Assembly (NCBI RefSeq): GCF_002549795.1
Contig: NZ_CP021435.1
Location: forward strand, 1,550,001 to 1,614,000
Direction: 5' to 3'
Length of the DNA stretch: 64,000 nucleotides
Source: Halomonas beimenensis
GTDB taxonomy: Bacteria; Pseudomonadota; Gammaproteobacteria; Pseudomonadales; Halomonadaceae
The notes below the pieces were generated by a model. It saw only the letters and a program-made list of their open reading frames with translations, was not told where the DNA came from and did not search any database. The translations under genes and the position numbers were made by a program. Shown in pieces: positions 18,277-25,886 of the stretch. The number at the start of each line of letters is the position of its first letter. Position 1 is the stretch's first letter.

Positions 18277-18573
18277 TCAGTAACCGAGCGCGCGGCTGGC
18301 GTCCACCTGTTCGCGCAGCTCCTTGCCGGGCTTGAAGTGTGGCACGAACTTGCCGTCCAGCGCGACCGGTTCGCCGGTCTTGGGATTGCGGCCGATGCGC
18401 GGCTCGCGGTAGTGCAGCGAGAAGCTGCCGAAGCCGCGAATCTCGACCCGCCCTCCTTCGGCGAGGGTGTCGGTGATGTCGTCGAGGATGAGACGCACGG
18501 CGGCTTCGACTTCCTTGACGGACAGCTCGGGCTGCCGCATGGCAATCTGCTCGATCAGTTCGGACTTGGTCAT
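18277..18573 (-). CDS. ihfB: integration host factor subunit beta
   Basis: A 98-residue nucleoid protein that forms the IHF heterodimer and bends DNA by almost 180 degrees. It begins [11 protein letters not shown], has [25 protein letters not shown]-type arms (residues 43-67) containing the intercalating Pro, and ends KELREQVD. The IHF-beta rather than HU assignment rests on this arm and on linkage to lapAB. Upstream lies a GTATGCT/AGCATAC palindrome at 18622-18638 in the divergent region with sdhE. Confidence 0.95.
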   Translation of the reverse strand: MTKSELIEQIAMRQPELSVKEVEAAVRLILDDITDTLAEGGRVEIRGFGSFSLHYREPRIGRNPKTGEPVALDGKFVPHFKPGKELREQVDASRALGY

Positions 18574-18747
18574 CGGTTCTCTCCGTGCTGTCCTGCCTGG
18601 GCCTCAGGGCCGAGGACGATCGTATGCTCAAAGCATACTGTGCAAGTCTCGATAAAACAACGCACTACGACCTTTGCCCCAGAGAGTGGCGGCGGGATGC
18701 CGGGAGCCGCGAGGCTCGGGTATACTGTGGCCACATTCTCGGAACCG

Positions 18748-19053
18748 ATGAGGCCGACCTTGAACGACGATTCGTCCGCGGCTGCTGCCCAGCGCAAGCG
18801 CCTCTACTGGCACTCCCGGCGCGGCATGTGGGAGCTCGACCTGCTGCTGATCCCCTTCCTGGAGGCACGCTACGACGACCTGGAGGCGTCCGACCAGGCG
18901 GCCTTTCGGGCCCTGCTCGAGGAGGAGGATCAGGACCTCTTCGCCTGGATGATGCGCCGGGAGTGGCCCGAGGATCCGGAGCGTCGGCGCATCGTCCAGA
19001 TGATCGTCGAGCATGCCGAGTCCACCGACAACGATTCGCGTCGCGCCCTCTAG
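18748..19053 (+). CDS. sdhE: FAD assembly factor SdhE
   Basis: A 101-residue protein of the SdhE/YgfY family, which flavinylates succinate dehydrogenase SdhA. The essential RGxxE motif is present as RGMWE (residues 25-29), followed by the acidic helical core with LLEEEDQDLFAWMM. The N-terminal dozen residues are extra compared with E. coli SdhE. A TATACT at 18721 could be its -10 box. It overlaps the next gene by 41 bases. Confidence 0.9.
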   Translation: MRPTLNDDSSAAAAQRKRLYWHSRRGMWELDLLLIPFLEARYDDLEASDQAAFRALLEEEDQDLFAWMMRREWPEDPERRRIVQMIVEHAESTDNDSRRAL

Positions 19054-19411
19054 GCTGGGCTGGGCCGCCCAGGTGATGGCGGCGTCCGGCGTGCTGGGGC
19101 TGCTCTGGGGGTACGCGCCCTGGTGGATGAGCCTGGCGGGAGCGGGCGTCCTGGCCGGCGTGGTGCTCGATGCCGCGCGGCGCCGCCCGCGTGGCGAGTT
19201 GCGCCTGATGCCCCGGCCGCGCTCGGCACCGGATTGGGCCTGGCGCGAGCGGGCCGGCGATGACTGGCGCGAGGTGAGCCTGAGCTGCGACTACCTGGGG
19301 CCCTGGCTCGTCGGCCTGCGGCTCGATGGTCGCCGCCTCTGGCTGTGGCCCGACAGCAGCGACGCCGACTCCCTGCGTGTCCTGCGACGGGCACTGAATA
19401 CCCTGCCCTGA
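19013..19411 (+). CDS. YgfX-family membrane protein
   Basis: A 132-residue protein with two adjacent hydrophobic helices (about 20-35 and 38-54) and a soluble C-terminal half with LRLDGRRLWLWPDSSDADSLRVLRRAL, matching YgfX/CptA. In E. coli it is encoded with sdhE and was proposed to be a toxin acting on FtsZ and MreB, although its role in SDH biogenesis is also discussed. The overlap with sdhE supports co-translation. A later start near residue 22 is possible. Confidence 0.78.
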   Translation: MPSPPTTIRVAPSRLGWAAQVMAASGVLGLLWGYAPWWMSLAGAGVLAGVVLDAARRRPRGELRLMPRPRSAPDWAWRERAGDDWREVSLSCDYLGPWLVGLRLDGRRLWLWPDSSDADSLRVLRRALNTLP

Positions 19412-19434
19412 CCGGGCGAGCCTCTCCTGCTTTC

Positions 19435-19467
19435 CGACACCCCGGCGTCGACGACGCCGGGGTGTCG
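19435..19467. terminator. perfect 15-bp hairpin between convergent ygfX and nadB
   Basis: CGACACCCCGGCGTC and GACGCCGGGGTGTCG form a perfect 15-bp stem around GAC. No long T-run follows on either strand, so it is either a T-poor bidirectional terminator or an RNA end-protecting hairpin. Confidence 0.6.
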
Positions 19468-19478
19468 GCCGTGCCGGC

Positions 19479-21059
19479 TCAGGCCGGGTCGAGGGCCTCG
19501 AGACGGATGCGCGAGGGATGCGGGGCGGGGTCGCCGTGCAGCGGGCAGTCCGGGTTGAAGTGCAACCCACGGGATTCGCGGCGGGCCAGGGCGCAGGCCA
19601 CGGTGAGGCGCGCCAGGCGCAGGGCATGCCAGAGGCTCGCCAGCTCGGCGCCGGGGGCGGCTCCGGGCAGCCGGGGGGCCAGGCGCTCGGCGAGTTCCGC
19701 CAGGCGGCGGGCCGCCTCGTCGAGCCCGGCGTCGTGGCGCACGATGGCGACCCGGGCGCTCATGACCTCGCGCATGGCCGAGCGGATGGCCGCGATCTCA
19801 TCGAGCGGGACGGGCGTGTCGCCGGCCTGCCAGGGCAGCAGCGGAGCCGACTCCGGCGGGCGGGCATGGCGCAGGCGCCGGCCACAGCTGCGGGCGAAGG
19901 CGAGGCACTCCAGCAGGGAATTGCTGGCCATGCGGTTGGCGCCGTGGAGGCCGGTGCAGGCCACCTCGCCGATGGCATAGAGGCGTGGCACCGTGGTGGC
20001 ACCTTCCAGGTTGGTGGCCACGCCGCCGCAGCTGTAATGCGCCGCCGGCACCACCGGGATGGGGGTGGTGGCGATGTCCAGGCCCCGTTCGGCGCAGTGG
20101 GCATGGATGGTCGGGAAGTGGTGGCGGATCGCCGCTTCCCCGAGGTGGCGGATATCGAGCAGCACATGGTCGCTGCCGGTGCGCTGCATCTCGGCGTCGA
20201 TGGCGCGGGCCACCACATCCCGCGGCGCCAGTTCGGCCCGCGGGTCGATGCCGGGCATGAATCGCTCGCCGGCGAGGTTGAGCAGGCGGCCTCCCTCGCC
20301 CCGCACGGCCTCGCTGATCAGGAAGGGCGGGCCCTCGGGGTCATACAGGCAGGTGGGGTGGAATTGCTGGAACTCCAGGTTCATCAGCTCGGCGCCGAGC
20401 TCCGCCGCCATCATCATGCCCTCGCCGCAGGCAGGATCGGGGCTGGTGGTGTGGCGGTAGAGGCCGCTGGCCCCGCCGGTGGCGAGCACCGTGTCCGCGG
20501 CCGGCAGTTCGTGGAGCCGGCCGGCCTCGTCGATGCAACGCGCGCCCCGGCACTGACCGGCGTCGTCGCCGACCAGGCCGATGGCGGTGAGGTCGGTCCT
20601 CAGGCGAATGCCGGGATGTCGGTCGACGTGTCGGCGCAGGGTGTCGACCACGGCGCGGCCGGTGGCGTCGTCGGCATGAATGATGCGGCGCGCGCCATGG
20701 CCCCCCTCGCGGGTCAGGTGGTAGGGGTAGCCGGCCTGAGGGTCGGGGTCGGGCGTGAAGGGCACCCCCAGCGACAGTAGCCAGCCGATGGCGGCGGGGC
20801 CCTGTTCCACGGTGAAGCGCACCGCCGCCTCGTCGCACAGACCGTCGCCGGCCACCAGGGTGTCGGCCACATGGGCCTCGATGTCGTCGTCCGGCGAGAG
20901 CACCGCGGCGATGCCGCCCTGGGCCCAGCGGCTCGCCCCCTGGGGGTGCTGGGCAGGCTGCAGCAGGGTGACCGGCCGCCGTTCGGCGACCTCCAGGGCC
21001 AGCACCAGGCCGGCGATGCCGCCGCCGATGATCAGCACCTCATGCTTGCTGTCGGTCAT
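19479..21059 (-). CDS. nadB: L-aspartate oxidase
   Basis: A 526-residue FAD enzyme that oxidises L-aspartate to iminoaspartate, the first step of NAD synthesis. Visible are the FAD motif GGGIAGLVLALEVA (12-25), RWAQGGIAAV, GGHGARRIIHADDATGRAV and NLEFQQFHPTCLYDPEG, all typical of NadB and its fumarate-reductase relatives. The length is normal. Its start overlaps the stop of the FUSC-type gene upstream on the same strand by 20 bases. Confidence 0.95.
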   Translation of the reverse strand: MTDSKHEVLIIGGGIAGLVLALEVAERRPVTLLQPAQHPQGASRWAQGGIAAVLSPDDDIEAHVADTLVAGDGLCDEAAVRFTVEQGPAAIGWLLSLGVPFTPDPDPQAGYPYHLTREGGHGARRIIHADDATGRAVVDTLRRHVDRHPGIRLRTDLTAIGLVGDDAGQCRGARCIDEAGRLHELPAADTVLATGGASGLYRHTTSPDPACGEGMMMAAELGAELMNLEFQQFHPTCLYDPEGPPFLISEAVRGEGGRLLNLAGERFMPGIDPRAELAPRDVVARAIDAEMQRTGSDHVLLDIRHLGEAAIRHHFPTIHAHCAERGLDIATTPIPVVPAAHYSCGGVATNLEGATTVPRLYAIGEVACTGLHGANRMASNSLLECLAFARSCGRRLRHARPPESAPLLPWQAGDTPVPLDEIAAIRSAMREVMSARVAIVRHDAGLDEAARRLAELAERLAPRLPGAAPGAELASLWHALRLARLTVACALARRESRGLHFNPDCPLHGDPAPHPSRIRLEALDPA

Positions 21060-22194
21060 CTGGCTTGTCCTTGTCGATGGGCCTGGACGCGTCGGGAGGG
21101 GCGAGCAGGCCGTGGCGGGAGGCGCCTTTGCGCAGTCGGCGACTGGGCAGGCGTTCCAGGCGCCCGAGGCGATCGATCAGCTCGCCCGTCAGGCGGGACA
21201 GTTCGCGATTCAACCACAGGTAGCCGCTGGGGCTGAACAGTCGGCGACCATCCTCGGCATGGGCTTCGCCGGCCAGGTCGGCATGGCGTTGCAGGTCGAA
21301 GGGCACGAAGTCAACCGCGACGGGATGGCCGGTGCGGACCTGGAAGGCCAGGGTGCCGAGGGTGCGGGCGAGGGTGTGCTGCTGATCCCGCAGGCCGTGC
21401 ATGGCCTCGATCCGCTCGTGTCCCGCCCGGGTGTTCCAGTGAGTCTCCAGCAGCAGCTCGATGGTCGAGAACATGCGTCGCTGCAGCGAAATGAGATCGT
21501 CCAGTTCGCCCCGGGTCAGGCGATGCTCGCGATGAATGGCGTCGACCAGGCCGCGTTGCTTGACCAGCAGTCGGCTGCAGGCCTTGAGCAGCTCCCGGGC
21601 GTCGACGTCCAGCTCGGCGCCGGCCGAGGTATGGGCATGGTAGAGCCGGGCCATCCGATCCAGGTTGTCGGCCAGGGTGAAGCGCAGCAGGTCGGTGGCC
21701 TTGTGAGGCAGGACCAGCACGGTCACGGCGATGCCGACCAGGGTCCCCAGGAGCACATCGAAGCCTCGCCAGAGGGCCACGCCCAGCGATTGGGTGCCGT
21801 CGCCGACCACCAGCAGCAGGCTGATGGCGAACATCAGGCCCCCGTAGCCATAGCGCTTGCCGAAGCTGATCCAGGTGGCCACGGCGATGCCGGTGAGGGT
21901 GCCGAGGGGCAGCAGGGTCGGCCAGGGCAGGGGAGGGGCGATCAGCATCACGCCCCAGCCGGCGCCGAGGAGGGTGCCGAGCAGGCGTTGGCGCGCCTTG
22001 TCCAGCACCCCGCCGATATGCGGCAGGTTGCCCATGACCATGACGGTGCTGACCAGCGCCCAGCCCTGATGGGGGATGGCGAAGGTCTCGGTGATGGCAT
22101 AGGTGATGGCCAGCGCCAGGGCGATGCGCAGCACGTGGAGGATGCGGCGGTGGCGATGACTGAAGTAGGGGTCGCGCAGACGCGCCAGGCTCAT
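21040..22194 (-). CDS. FUSC-family (aromatic acid exporter-like) inner-membrane protein
   Basis: A 384-residue protein with six hydrophobic helices in the first 170 residues, including the GWALVSTVMVM and GTLLGAGWGVM segments of the FUSC/YccS-AaeB family, and then a soluble helical domain. Members are proposed efflux proteins for hydroxylated aromatic acids or fusaric acid. The ATG at 22194 is used because it begins the conserved part. The longer reading runs into the tRNA fragment. The substrate is unknown. Confidence 0.75.
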   Translation of the reverse strand: MSLARLRDPYFSHRHRRILHVLRIALALAITYAITETFAIPHQGWALVSTVMVMGNLPHIGGVLDKARQRLLGTLLGAGWGVMLIAPPLPWPTLLPLGTLTGIAVATWISFGKRYGYGGLMFAISLLLVVGDGTQSLGVALWRGFDVLLGTLVGIAVTVLVLPHKATDLLRFTLADNLDRMARLYHAHTSAGAELDVDARELLKACSRLLVKQRGLVDAIHREHRLTRGELDDLISLQRRMFSTIELLLETHWNTRAGHERIEAMHGLRDQQHTLARTLGTLAFQVRTGHPVAVDFVPFDLQRHADLAGEAHAEDGRRLFSPSGYLWLNRELSRLTGELIDRLGRLERLPSRRLRKGASRHGLLAPPDASRPIDKDKPDDRQQA

Positions 22195-22243
22195 GAAGCG
22201 AGATCCCGTTGGCTGGTCGGGCTCATGCCAGGTCGACGCGGAA

Positions 22244-22302
22244 TGGTGCCCGGAGCCGGGCTCGAACCGGCACGGTGTTGCCACCGAGGGATTTTAAGTC
22301 CC
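22244..22302 (-). repeat. att site: displaced 3' end of tRNA-Leu
   Basis: An exact 59-base copy of the tRNA-Leu 3' part, from the anticodon stem (GGGACTTAAAATCCC) through the T-arm to CCA. Sequence diverges immediately beyond the anticodon stem, so it cannot make a functional tRNA. It marks the far junction of the integrated element. Confidence 0.92.
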
Positions 22303-22319
22303 AGCTCAAATGTCTCGTT

Positions 22320-22414
22320 AGTGGCCATTGGTGCATGTTTTCAAGGAGTTATAAAGGAATACATGCCACTGAATGGCCACTGATGGCCAATGATGTGGAC
22401 ACTATGTGGTCACT
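22320..22414. promoter_or_regulatory. candidate integrase arm-type sites, left end
   Basis: TGGCCACT or close variants occur at 22320 (inverted), 22374 and 22407 (TGGTCACT). GTGGACACTATGTGG lies at 22395-22409 and is repeated exactly at 24771-24785, where TGGCCACT also recurs at 24783. Placement just inside both att repeats is what arm-type recombinase sites would show. The role is inferred. Confidence 0.45.
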
Positions 22415-22994
22415 GGTCATCATCGGTGGCTGAATCGTACAGCAAGTAGGCGTTCCGCTCTAGGTCCTGGCGGATCGCATGTCGAACTTGGGCACCTATG
22501 GAGCGATCCTGGATCTCTGCAAGCTGCTTTACCTGCTCATAGAGACTCGGCTCAATCATGAGCGAGATGGTCCGCTTGTTTTCCTTGGTCTTCCTGGAGG
22601 TGGTCCGGGAGCGCTTCGGAACAGCCTGAGAAGGCTCTTGTGGCGGCATAGGGGCTTTCTGAGCAGGTGGCTGGGGAGCGGGGTCGGCCGGCGTGGAATC
22701 TGCCTCTTGAAGCTGACGCTGCTTGATGGAGGCAAGAAACGCACTCAGCCCTCCCTCCGACTGGGTTGCGACCGACGGCATGGGAGGCATTGAGTTGCCG
22801 ACCGACCAGCGCTCAAAAAAGACACTATCATCGATCATGCCGGCCCGCACGCACTCAAAATACAGCCCCAGGGCTTTCCACGGAGGCCCATTGTTTACGG
22901 CTGCCAACAGGTTGCGCCACCCCTCGGGCTTGCTCTTCTTCAGATACGCAACCAAGCGTCGACGCTGGTCCTTGTTGAGCGGGTGGCTTGCCAT
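22410..22994 (-). CDS. ribbon-helix-helix protein of the integrative element
   Basis: A 194-residue protein. The N-terminal 70 residues (KDQRRRLVAYLKKSKPEGW...YFECVRAGMIDD) form an unrecognised helical domain. A Pro/Ala/Gln-rich linker follows (about 105-130). The C-terminus (about 138-180) reads as a ribbon-helix-helix motif with RTISLMIEPSLYEQVKQLAE. The Met at 22994 is chosen over an upstream one because the intervening DNA holds an operator-like repeat. It is divergent from the integrase, and several identical palindromes lie between the two. It is therefore a plausible element repressor or a plasmid-type accessory protein. Confidence 0.6.
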   Translation of the reverse strand: MASHPLNKDQRRRLVAYLKKSKPEGWRNLLAAVNNGPPWKALGLYFECVRAGMIDDSVFFERWSVGNSMPPMPSVATQSEGGLSAFLASIKQRQLQEADSTPADPAPQPPAQKAPMPPQEPSQAVPKRSRTTSRKTKENKRTISLMIEPSLYEQVKQLAEIQDRSIGAQVRHAIRQDLERNAYLLYDSATDDDQ

Positions 22995-23000
22995 CAGTAG

Positions 23001-23117
23001 TTCTCTATAGGTTCGATACAGAACCAAGATAGCTGAGGTGATGTCTGGTGGCAACCAACCTATATAGAATCTATGGTTGACCTATATAGGTTTTGAGGCT
23101 AGCTTACCTATATAGGT
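23001..23117. promoter_or_regulatory. array of ACCTATATAGGT operators
   Basis: The 12-bp palindrome ACCTATATAGGT occurs exactly at 23080-23091 and 23106-23117. It is nearly exact at 23058-23069, and a weaker match (9 of 12) lies at 23001-23012. Centre spacings of 22 and 26 bases separate the best three. The sites fill the divergent region between the ribbon-helix-helix gene and the integrase, so they probably control both promoters. Confidence 0.7.
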
Positions 23118-23198
23118 CATGCAGCAATGGCAACCTATGACACTTAACGAAGGATTTTCTTGTCAGTCTGCGAGGCGTGTTACAGGGAGGGCCTCACC

Positions 23199-24188
23199 AT
23201 GGGGATCAAGAAGCAAGAGGATGGTACCTGGCTGGCCGATTTCCGAGGGGACGGAAGGGGGTCAAGGCGCTTTCGGAAGAAGTTCAAGACCAAGGCCGAA
23301 GCCACGAGGTACATGAACCACATCAAGGCTAGGGTAGTGCAAGCGCCCGAGTGGGAGCCACCCAGGAAAGACATGAGGCGGCTATCGGAGCTGGTCGAGC
23401 GCTGGTACCAGATTCACGGTAAGCATACGAATGACGGATCGGCTCGCCGAAAGAAGCTACTCAAGCTGGCTGAGGTATGCGGGGACCCCTTGGCCAACGC
23501 CCTGACAAAAGAGTGGTTCATCGGGCTAAGAGAGGAACGAGAAAAATCAGTATCAGCTAATACTATGAACCATGACCGGGCTTATCTGAGCGCAATGTTC
23601 AATGAGCTGTCCAGGGCAGGGGAATGGACCAGGAGCAATCCGGTAAAGGAAAGCCGAAAGATAAAGCATGAAGAGCGTGAGCTGCGGTATTTGAACAGAA
23701 GCGAAATTAACTCACTTCTAAAAGAGTTGAATAAGTCGCGCAATAAGTCCGCGTTATTGATTGCTAAAATCTGCTTGGCCACAGGGGCCAGATGGAATGA
23801 AGCTCAAGGGCTCAGGCGGGAGCATGTGCATAACGGCCTAGTGTCCTTTTGGAGCACCAAGAACGGGAAGCCCAGGCACATACCCATCTCGCGGGAGCTG
23901 GAAGAGGAGGTTCTAGCCGCAGGAGGAGGGGGAAAGCTGTTCAAGGGCGGCTATGAGGCCTTCAAGAATGCGATCGAGCGCGCCGGGATCGAGCTGCCGC
24001 GTGGACAAATGACCCACGTTCTAAGGCACACGTTCGCCAGTCACTTCATCATGCAAGGCGGAAGCATATTAACGCTACAGCGCATTCTCGATCATTCCAC
24101 GATCACGATGACAATGCGTTATGCCCACTTGGCTCCAGATCACTTAGAAGAAGCGAAAAAGCTAAATGCACTGGAGGCGGCAAAATGA
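23199..24188 (+). CDS. tyrosine recombinase / phage-type integrase
   Basis: A 329-residue site-specific recombinase. The N-terminal arm-binding part (MGIKKQEDGTWLADFRG...RRFRKKFKTKAEA) is followed by a SAM-like core-binding domain (about 60-150) and the catalytic domain. The latter carries Arg198 (TGARWNE), Lys221, His273 and Arg276 (HVLRHTFASH), His299 and the nucleophile Tyr308 (MRYAHLAPDHL). The ATG at 23199 follows GGGAGG at a good distance; an upstream TTG at 23160 is less likely. It should catalyse integration at tRNA-Leu. The stop overlaps the next ORF by four bases. Confidence 0.92.
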   Translation: MGIKKQEDGTWLADFRGDGRGSRRFRKKFKTKAEATRYMNHIKARVVQAPEWEPPRKDMRRLSELVERWYQIHGKHTNDGSARRKKLLKLAEVCGDPLANALTKEWFIGLREEREKSVSANTMNHDRAYLSAMFNELSRAGEWTRSNPVKESRKIKHEERELRYLNRSEINSLLKELNKSRNKSALLIAKICLATGARWNEAQGLRREHVHNGLVSFWSTKNGKPRHIPISRELEEEVLAAGGGGKLFKGGYEAFKNAIERAGIELPRGQMTHVLRHTFASHFIMQGGSILTLQRILDHSTITMTMRYAHLAPDHLEEAKKLNALEAAK

Positions 24189-24409
24189 ATGATTTCACGG
24201 AAGAAAGAGTTTCTAGTTTGTGCCTGAGAATGAGCTACCTTCCTGGCATCATAGAGAATCGAAACTTAGATGATGAAATATATATGCTTATCCTGGAATA
24301 CTTCAAGGAGGAACTTGAGAGAGTCATTCAGGAGGCGCGGACATCAAATGTCGTGGCCTTCCCGCAGCGGCGCCGCCGCTCCCTCGGGCTCCAGGATCAA
24401 GGGCGGTGA
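24185..24409 (+). CDS. small hypothetical protein coupled to the integrase
   Basis: A 74-residue acidic, helical protein whose ATG overlaps the integrase stop (ATGA). The first 55 residues come from AT-rich DNA like the integrase. The last part (RRRRSLGLQDQGR) runs into a GC-rich segment, so the original C-terminus may have been replaced. I see no helix-turn-helix typical of an excisionase, though the position would suit a directionality factor. Function unknown. Confidence 0.5.
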   Translation: MNDFTEERVSSLCLRMSYLPGIIENRNLDDEIYMLILEYFKEELERVIQEARTSNVVAFPQRRRRSLGLQDQGR

Positions 24410-24847
24410 GCGCCCACGTCACCATGGCCGTGGTCGCCTGTTCAGGATCGCCGGCCACCTGGCAGCGTCAAGGCTCCCTCCTCGCCGCGGGGCGTCGGGC
24501 GCAGGCGTCCTCACCCGCGGCATCGTCGGGAGCCTTGACCCTGCGACGGTTGGCCGGCAAGGCAGAAGGGGCGACCGACGGCGATAGGTGACGGGGCGGA
24601 ACCCCTTGTTCACCAGGGCCGCGAATTGAGAGCTGTGGCACTTGCGGGGCCCGGGGCCGCGACATAGTCAGGGGGCGCCGCTGCTTGGTCGGTTTGGCAT
24701 GCGTTCGCTTCGCTCACCACCATTCAGAGAGCGTCGCCAGCGGAGGGAGAGGAGTTCTAATTCTGCCGTTGTGGACACTATGTGGCCACTAGGGGATTCG
24801 CAAAGCTCAAAGCAGCCAATCAATCAGCTATAAGTAGATGATTTCAT
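24410..24847. other. GC-rich non-coding right arm of the element
   Basis: No convincing gene. It contains a 12-bp perfect inverted repeat, GTCAAGGCTCCC (24467-24478) and GGGAGCCTTGAC (24528-24539), around a 49-base loop. It also has further GC-rich pairing (CCGCGG twice) and, near the end, the direct repeat GTGGACACTATGTGG. GC content jumps relative to the integrase gene. It could encode a structured RNA or be a remnant of an older insertion. Confidence 0.45.
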
Positions 24848-24934
24848 TGGTGCCCGGAGCCGGGCTCGAACCGGCACGGTGTTGCCACCGAGGGATTTTA
24901 AGTCCCTTGCGTCTACCAATTTCGCCATCCGGGC
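24848..24934 (-). tRNA. tRNA-Leu(TAA)
   Basis: An 87-nt tRNA with encoded CCA. The acceptor GCCCGGA pairs with TCCGGGC, the anticodon loop is ACTTAAAAT (anticodon TAA) within GGGACTTAAAATCCC, and it has a class II variable arm and a T-arm GGTTCGAGCC. Its 3' 59 bases are shared exactly with the att copy at the left, so the present 3' part was donated by the element. Confidence 0.95.
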
Positions 24935-24964
24935 GGGGTTCGAGCGGGCGGAAAACAGGGGAAA

Positions 24965-25038
24965 TGGAGGCTGGAGTCGGAATCGAACCGGCGTACACGG
25001 AGTTGCAGTCCGCTGCATAACCACTCTGCCATCCAGCC
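24965..25038 (-). tRNA. tRNA-Cys(GCA)
   Basis: A 74-nt tRNA with encoded CCA. The acceptor GGCTGGA pairs with TCCAGCC. The anticodon is GCA in GGACTGCAACTCC, and the T-arm GGTTCGATTCC is intact. It lies 30 bases from tRNA-Leu in the same orientation. Confidence 0.95.
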
Positions 25039-25040
25039 TC

Positions 25041-25115
25041 ATGAGTCAATGGGGGCGCCATACGAGATTCGACCGGGCTGGCGTACCAGCTCGCGACCCT
25101 CCCGTCGCACGCCTT
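25041..25115 (-). pseudogene. degenerate tRNA-Gly remnant
   Basis: The stretch aligns with the 3' half of the adjacent tRNA-Gly and its flank: TGAGTCAATGGGGGCG against TGAGTCAGTGGAGCGG, then ACGAGATTCGA and CTCGCGACCCTC in the same order. About 18 extra bases interrupt the T-loop. It lacks a proper anticodon arm and acceptor pairing, so it is not a functional tRNA. Confidence 0.5.
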
Positions 25116-25132
25116 GACTCTGCTTGAGTCAG

Positions 25133-25207
25133 TGGAGCGGGAAACGAGATTCGAACTCGCGACCCTCGCCTTGGCAAGGCGATGCTCTACCACTGAGCTA
25201 TTCCCGC
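25133..25207 (-). tRNA. tRNA-Gly(GCC)
   Basis: A 75-nt tRNA with encoded CCA. The acceptor GCGGGAA pairs with TTCCCGC. The anticodon is GCC in CGCCTTGCCAAGGCG, and the T-arm GAGTTCGAATCTC is intact. It lies in the tRNA cluster just downstream of pgsA on the same strand. Confidence 0.95.
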
Positions 25208-25269
25208 CTGACTCGAGGACGCATTATACGGATAAGTCGGTGACTGTCAAACGCTTTTCTCGTCGTTCG

Positions 25270-25818
25270 TCACATGGAATCGCTGAGGTGCGGCCAGGCG
25301 GCCCGCAGGTACTGGATCATCGACCAGAGGGTCAGCAGGGCGGCGACGTAGAGGGTCGCCACGCCCAGCCAGGCCACCGGCGTTCCCGGGGCGAAGGCCA
25401 GCAGCAGCAGCAGGGCGATCATCTGCAGGGTGGTCTTGACCTTGCCGATCCAGGAGACCGCCACCTTGCCGCGCTTGCCCATCTCGGCCATCCACTCGCG
25501 CAATGCCGAGATGACGATCTCGCGGCCGATGATCACGAGGGCCGGCAGGGTCAGCCAGGCAGCGTCGTAGCGCTCGATCAGCAGGGCCAGGGCCACGGCC
25601 ACCATCAGCTTGTCGGCCACGGGGTCGAGAAAGGCGCCGAAGGGGGTGGATTGGTCCCAGCGGCGCGCCAGGTAGCCGTCCAGCCAGTCGGTCACCGACG
25701 CCAGGGCGAACAGCCCCGCCGCCAGCGGCATGCTCCAGGGGAAGGGGAGGTAGAACAGCACCACCAGCAGCGGGATGAAGACGATTCTGGCCAGGGTCAG
25801 GAGGTTGGGGATGTTCAT
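25270..25818 (-). CDS. pgsA: CDP-diacylglycerol-glycerol-3-phosphate 3-phosphatidyltransferase
   Basis: A 182-residue membrane enzyme that makes phosphatidylglycerophosphate, the precursor of phosphatidylglycerol and cardiolipin. It has the CDP-alcohol phosphotransferase motif [10 protein letters not shown]...[10 protein letters not shown] (about 40-66) and several hydrophobic helices. The Met at 25818 starts [12 protein letters not shown], the conserved N-terminus. It is the last member of the uvrY-uvrC-pgsA group. Confidence 0.95.
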   Translation of the reverse strand: MNIPNLLTLARIVFIPLLVVLFYLPFPWSMPLAAGLFALASVTDWLDGYLARRWDQSTPFGAFLDPVADKLMVAVALALLIERYDAAWLTLPALVIIGREIVISALREWMAEMGKRGKVAVSWIGKVKTTLQMIALLLLLAFAPGTPVAWLGVATLYVAALLTLWSMIQYLRAAWPHLSDSM

Positions 25819-25886
25819 CGAAGCTGCGTCCTTGCCTGAGGATGGGGATGCCGGGTGTCGCGACATTCTATCCGCCTCGGCCGGTG

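Larger units (their letters stand above)
22244..24906. mobile_element. 2.6-kb integrative element in tRNA-Leu(TAA)
   Basis: Two 59-bp exact direct repeats (22244-22302 and 24848-24906) equal the 3' part of tRNA-Leu from the anticodon stem-loop to CCA. The unit length is 2,604 bases. Between them lie a tyrosine recombinase, a ribbon-helix-helix protein, a small coupled ORF and non-coding DNA with repeats. The coding DNA is clearly more AT-rich than the flanks. The intact tRNA is at the right end, and the detached 3' copy is at the left next to the FUSC gene. No replication, structural or obvious cargo gene is present, so it is a minimal or satellite-type element. Confidence 0.85.

Noticed and set aside
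16739-18631. A 630-codon version of lapB
   Set aside because: The upstream half overlaps lapA and ihfB in another frame. LapB begins at MPDVLLLALL, two bases after lapA.
22244-22302. A second tRNA-Leu gene
   Set aside because: Only the 3' 59 bases are present; the acceptor 5' strand and D-arm are missing.
24419-24665. Arg/Pro-rich minus-strand ORFs in the right arm of the integrative element
   Set aside because: No ribosome site, composition dictated by GC-rich sequence, and the region is better explained by inverted repeats.
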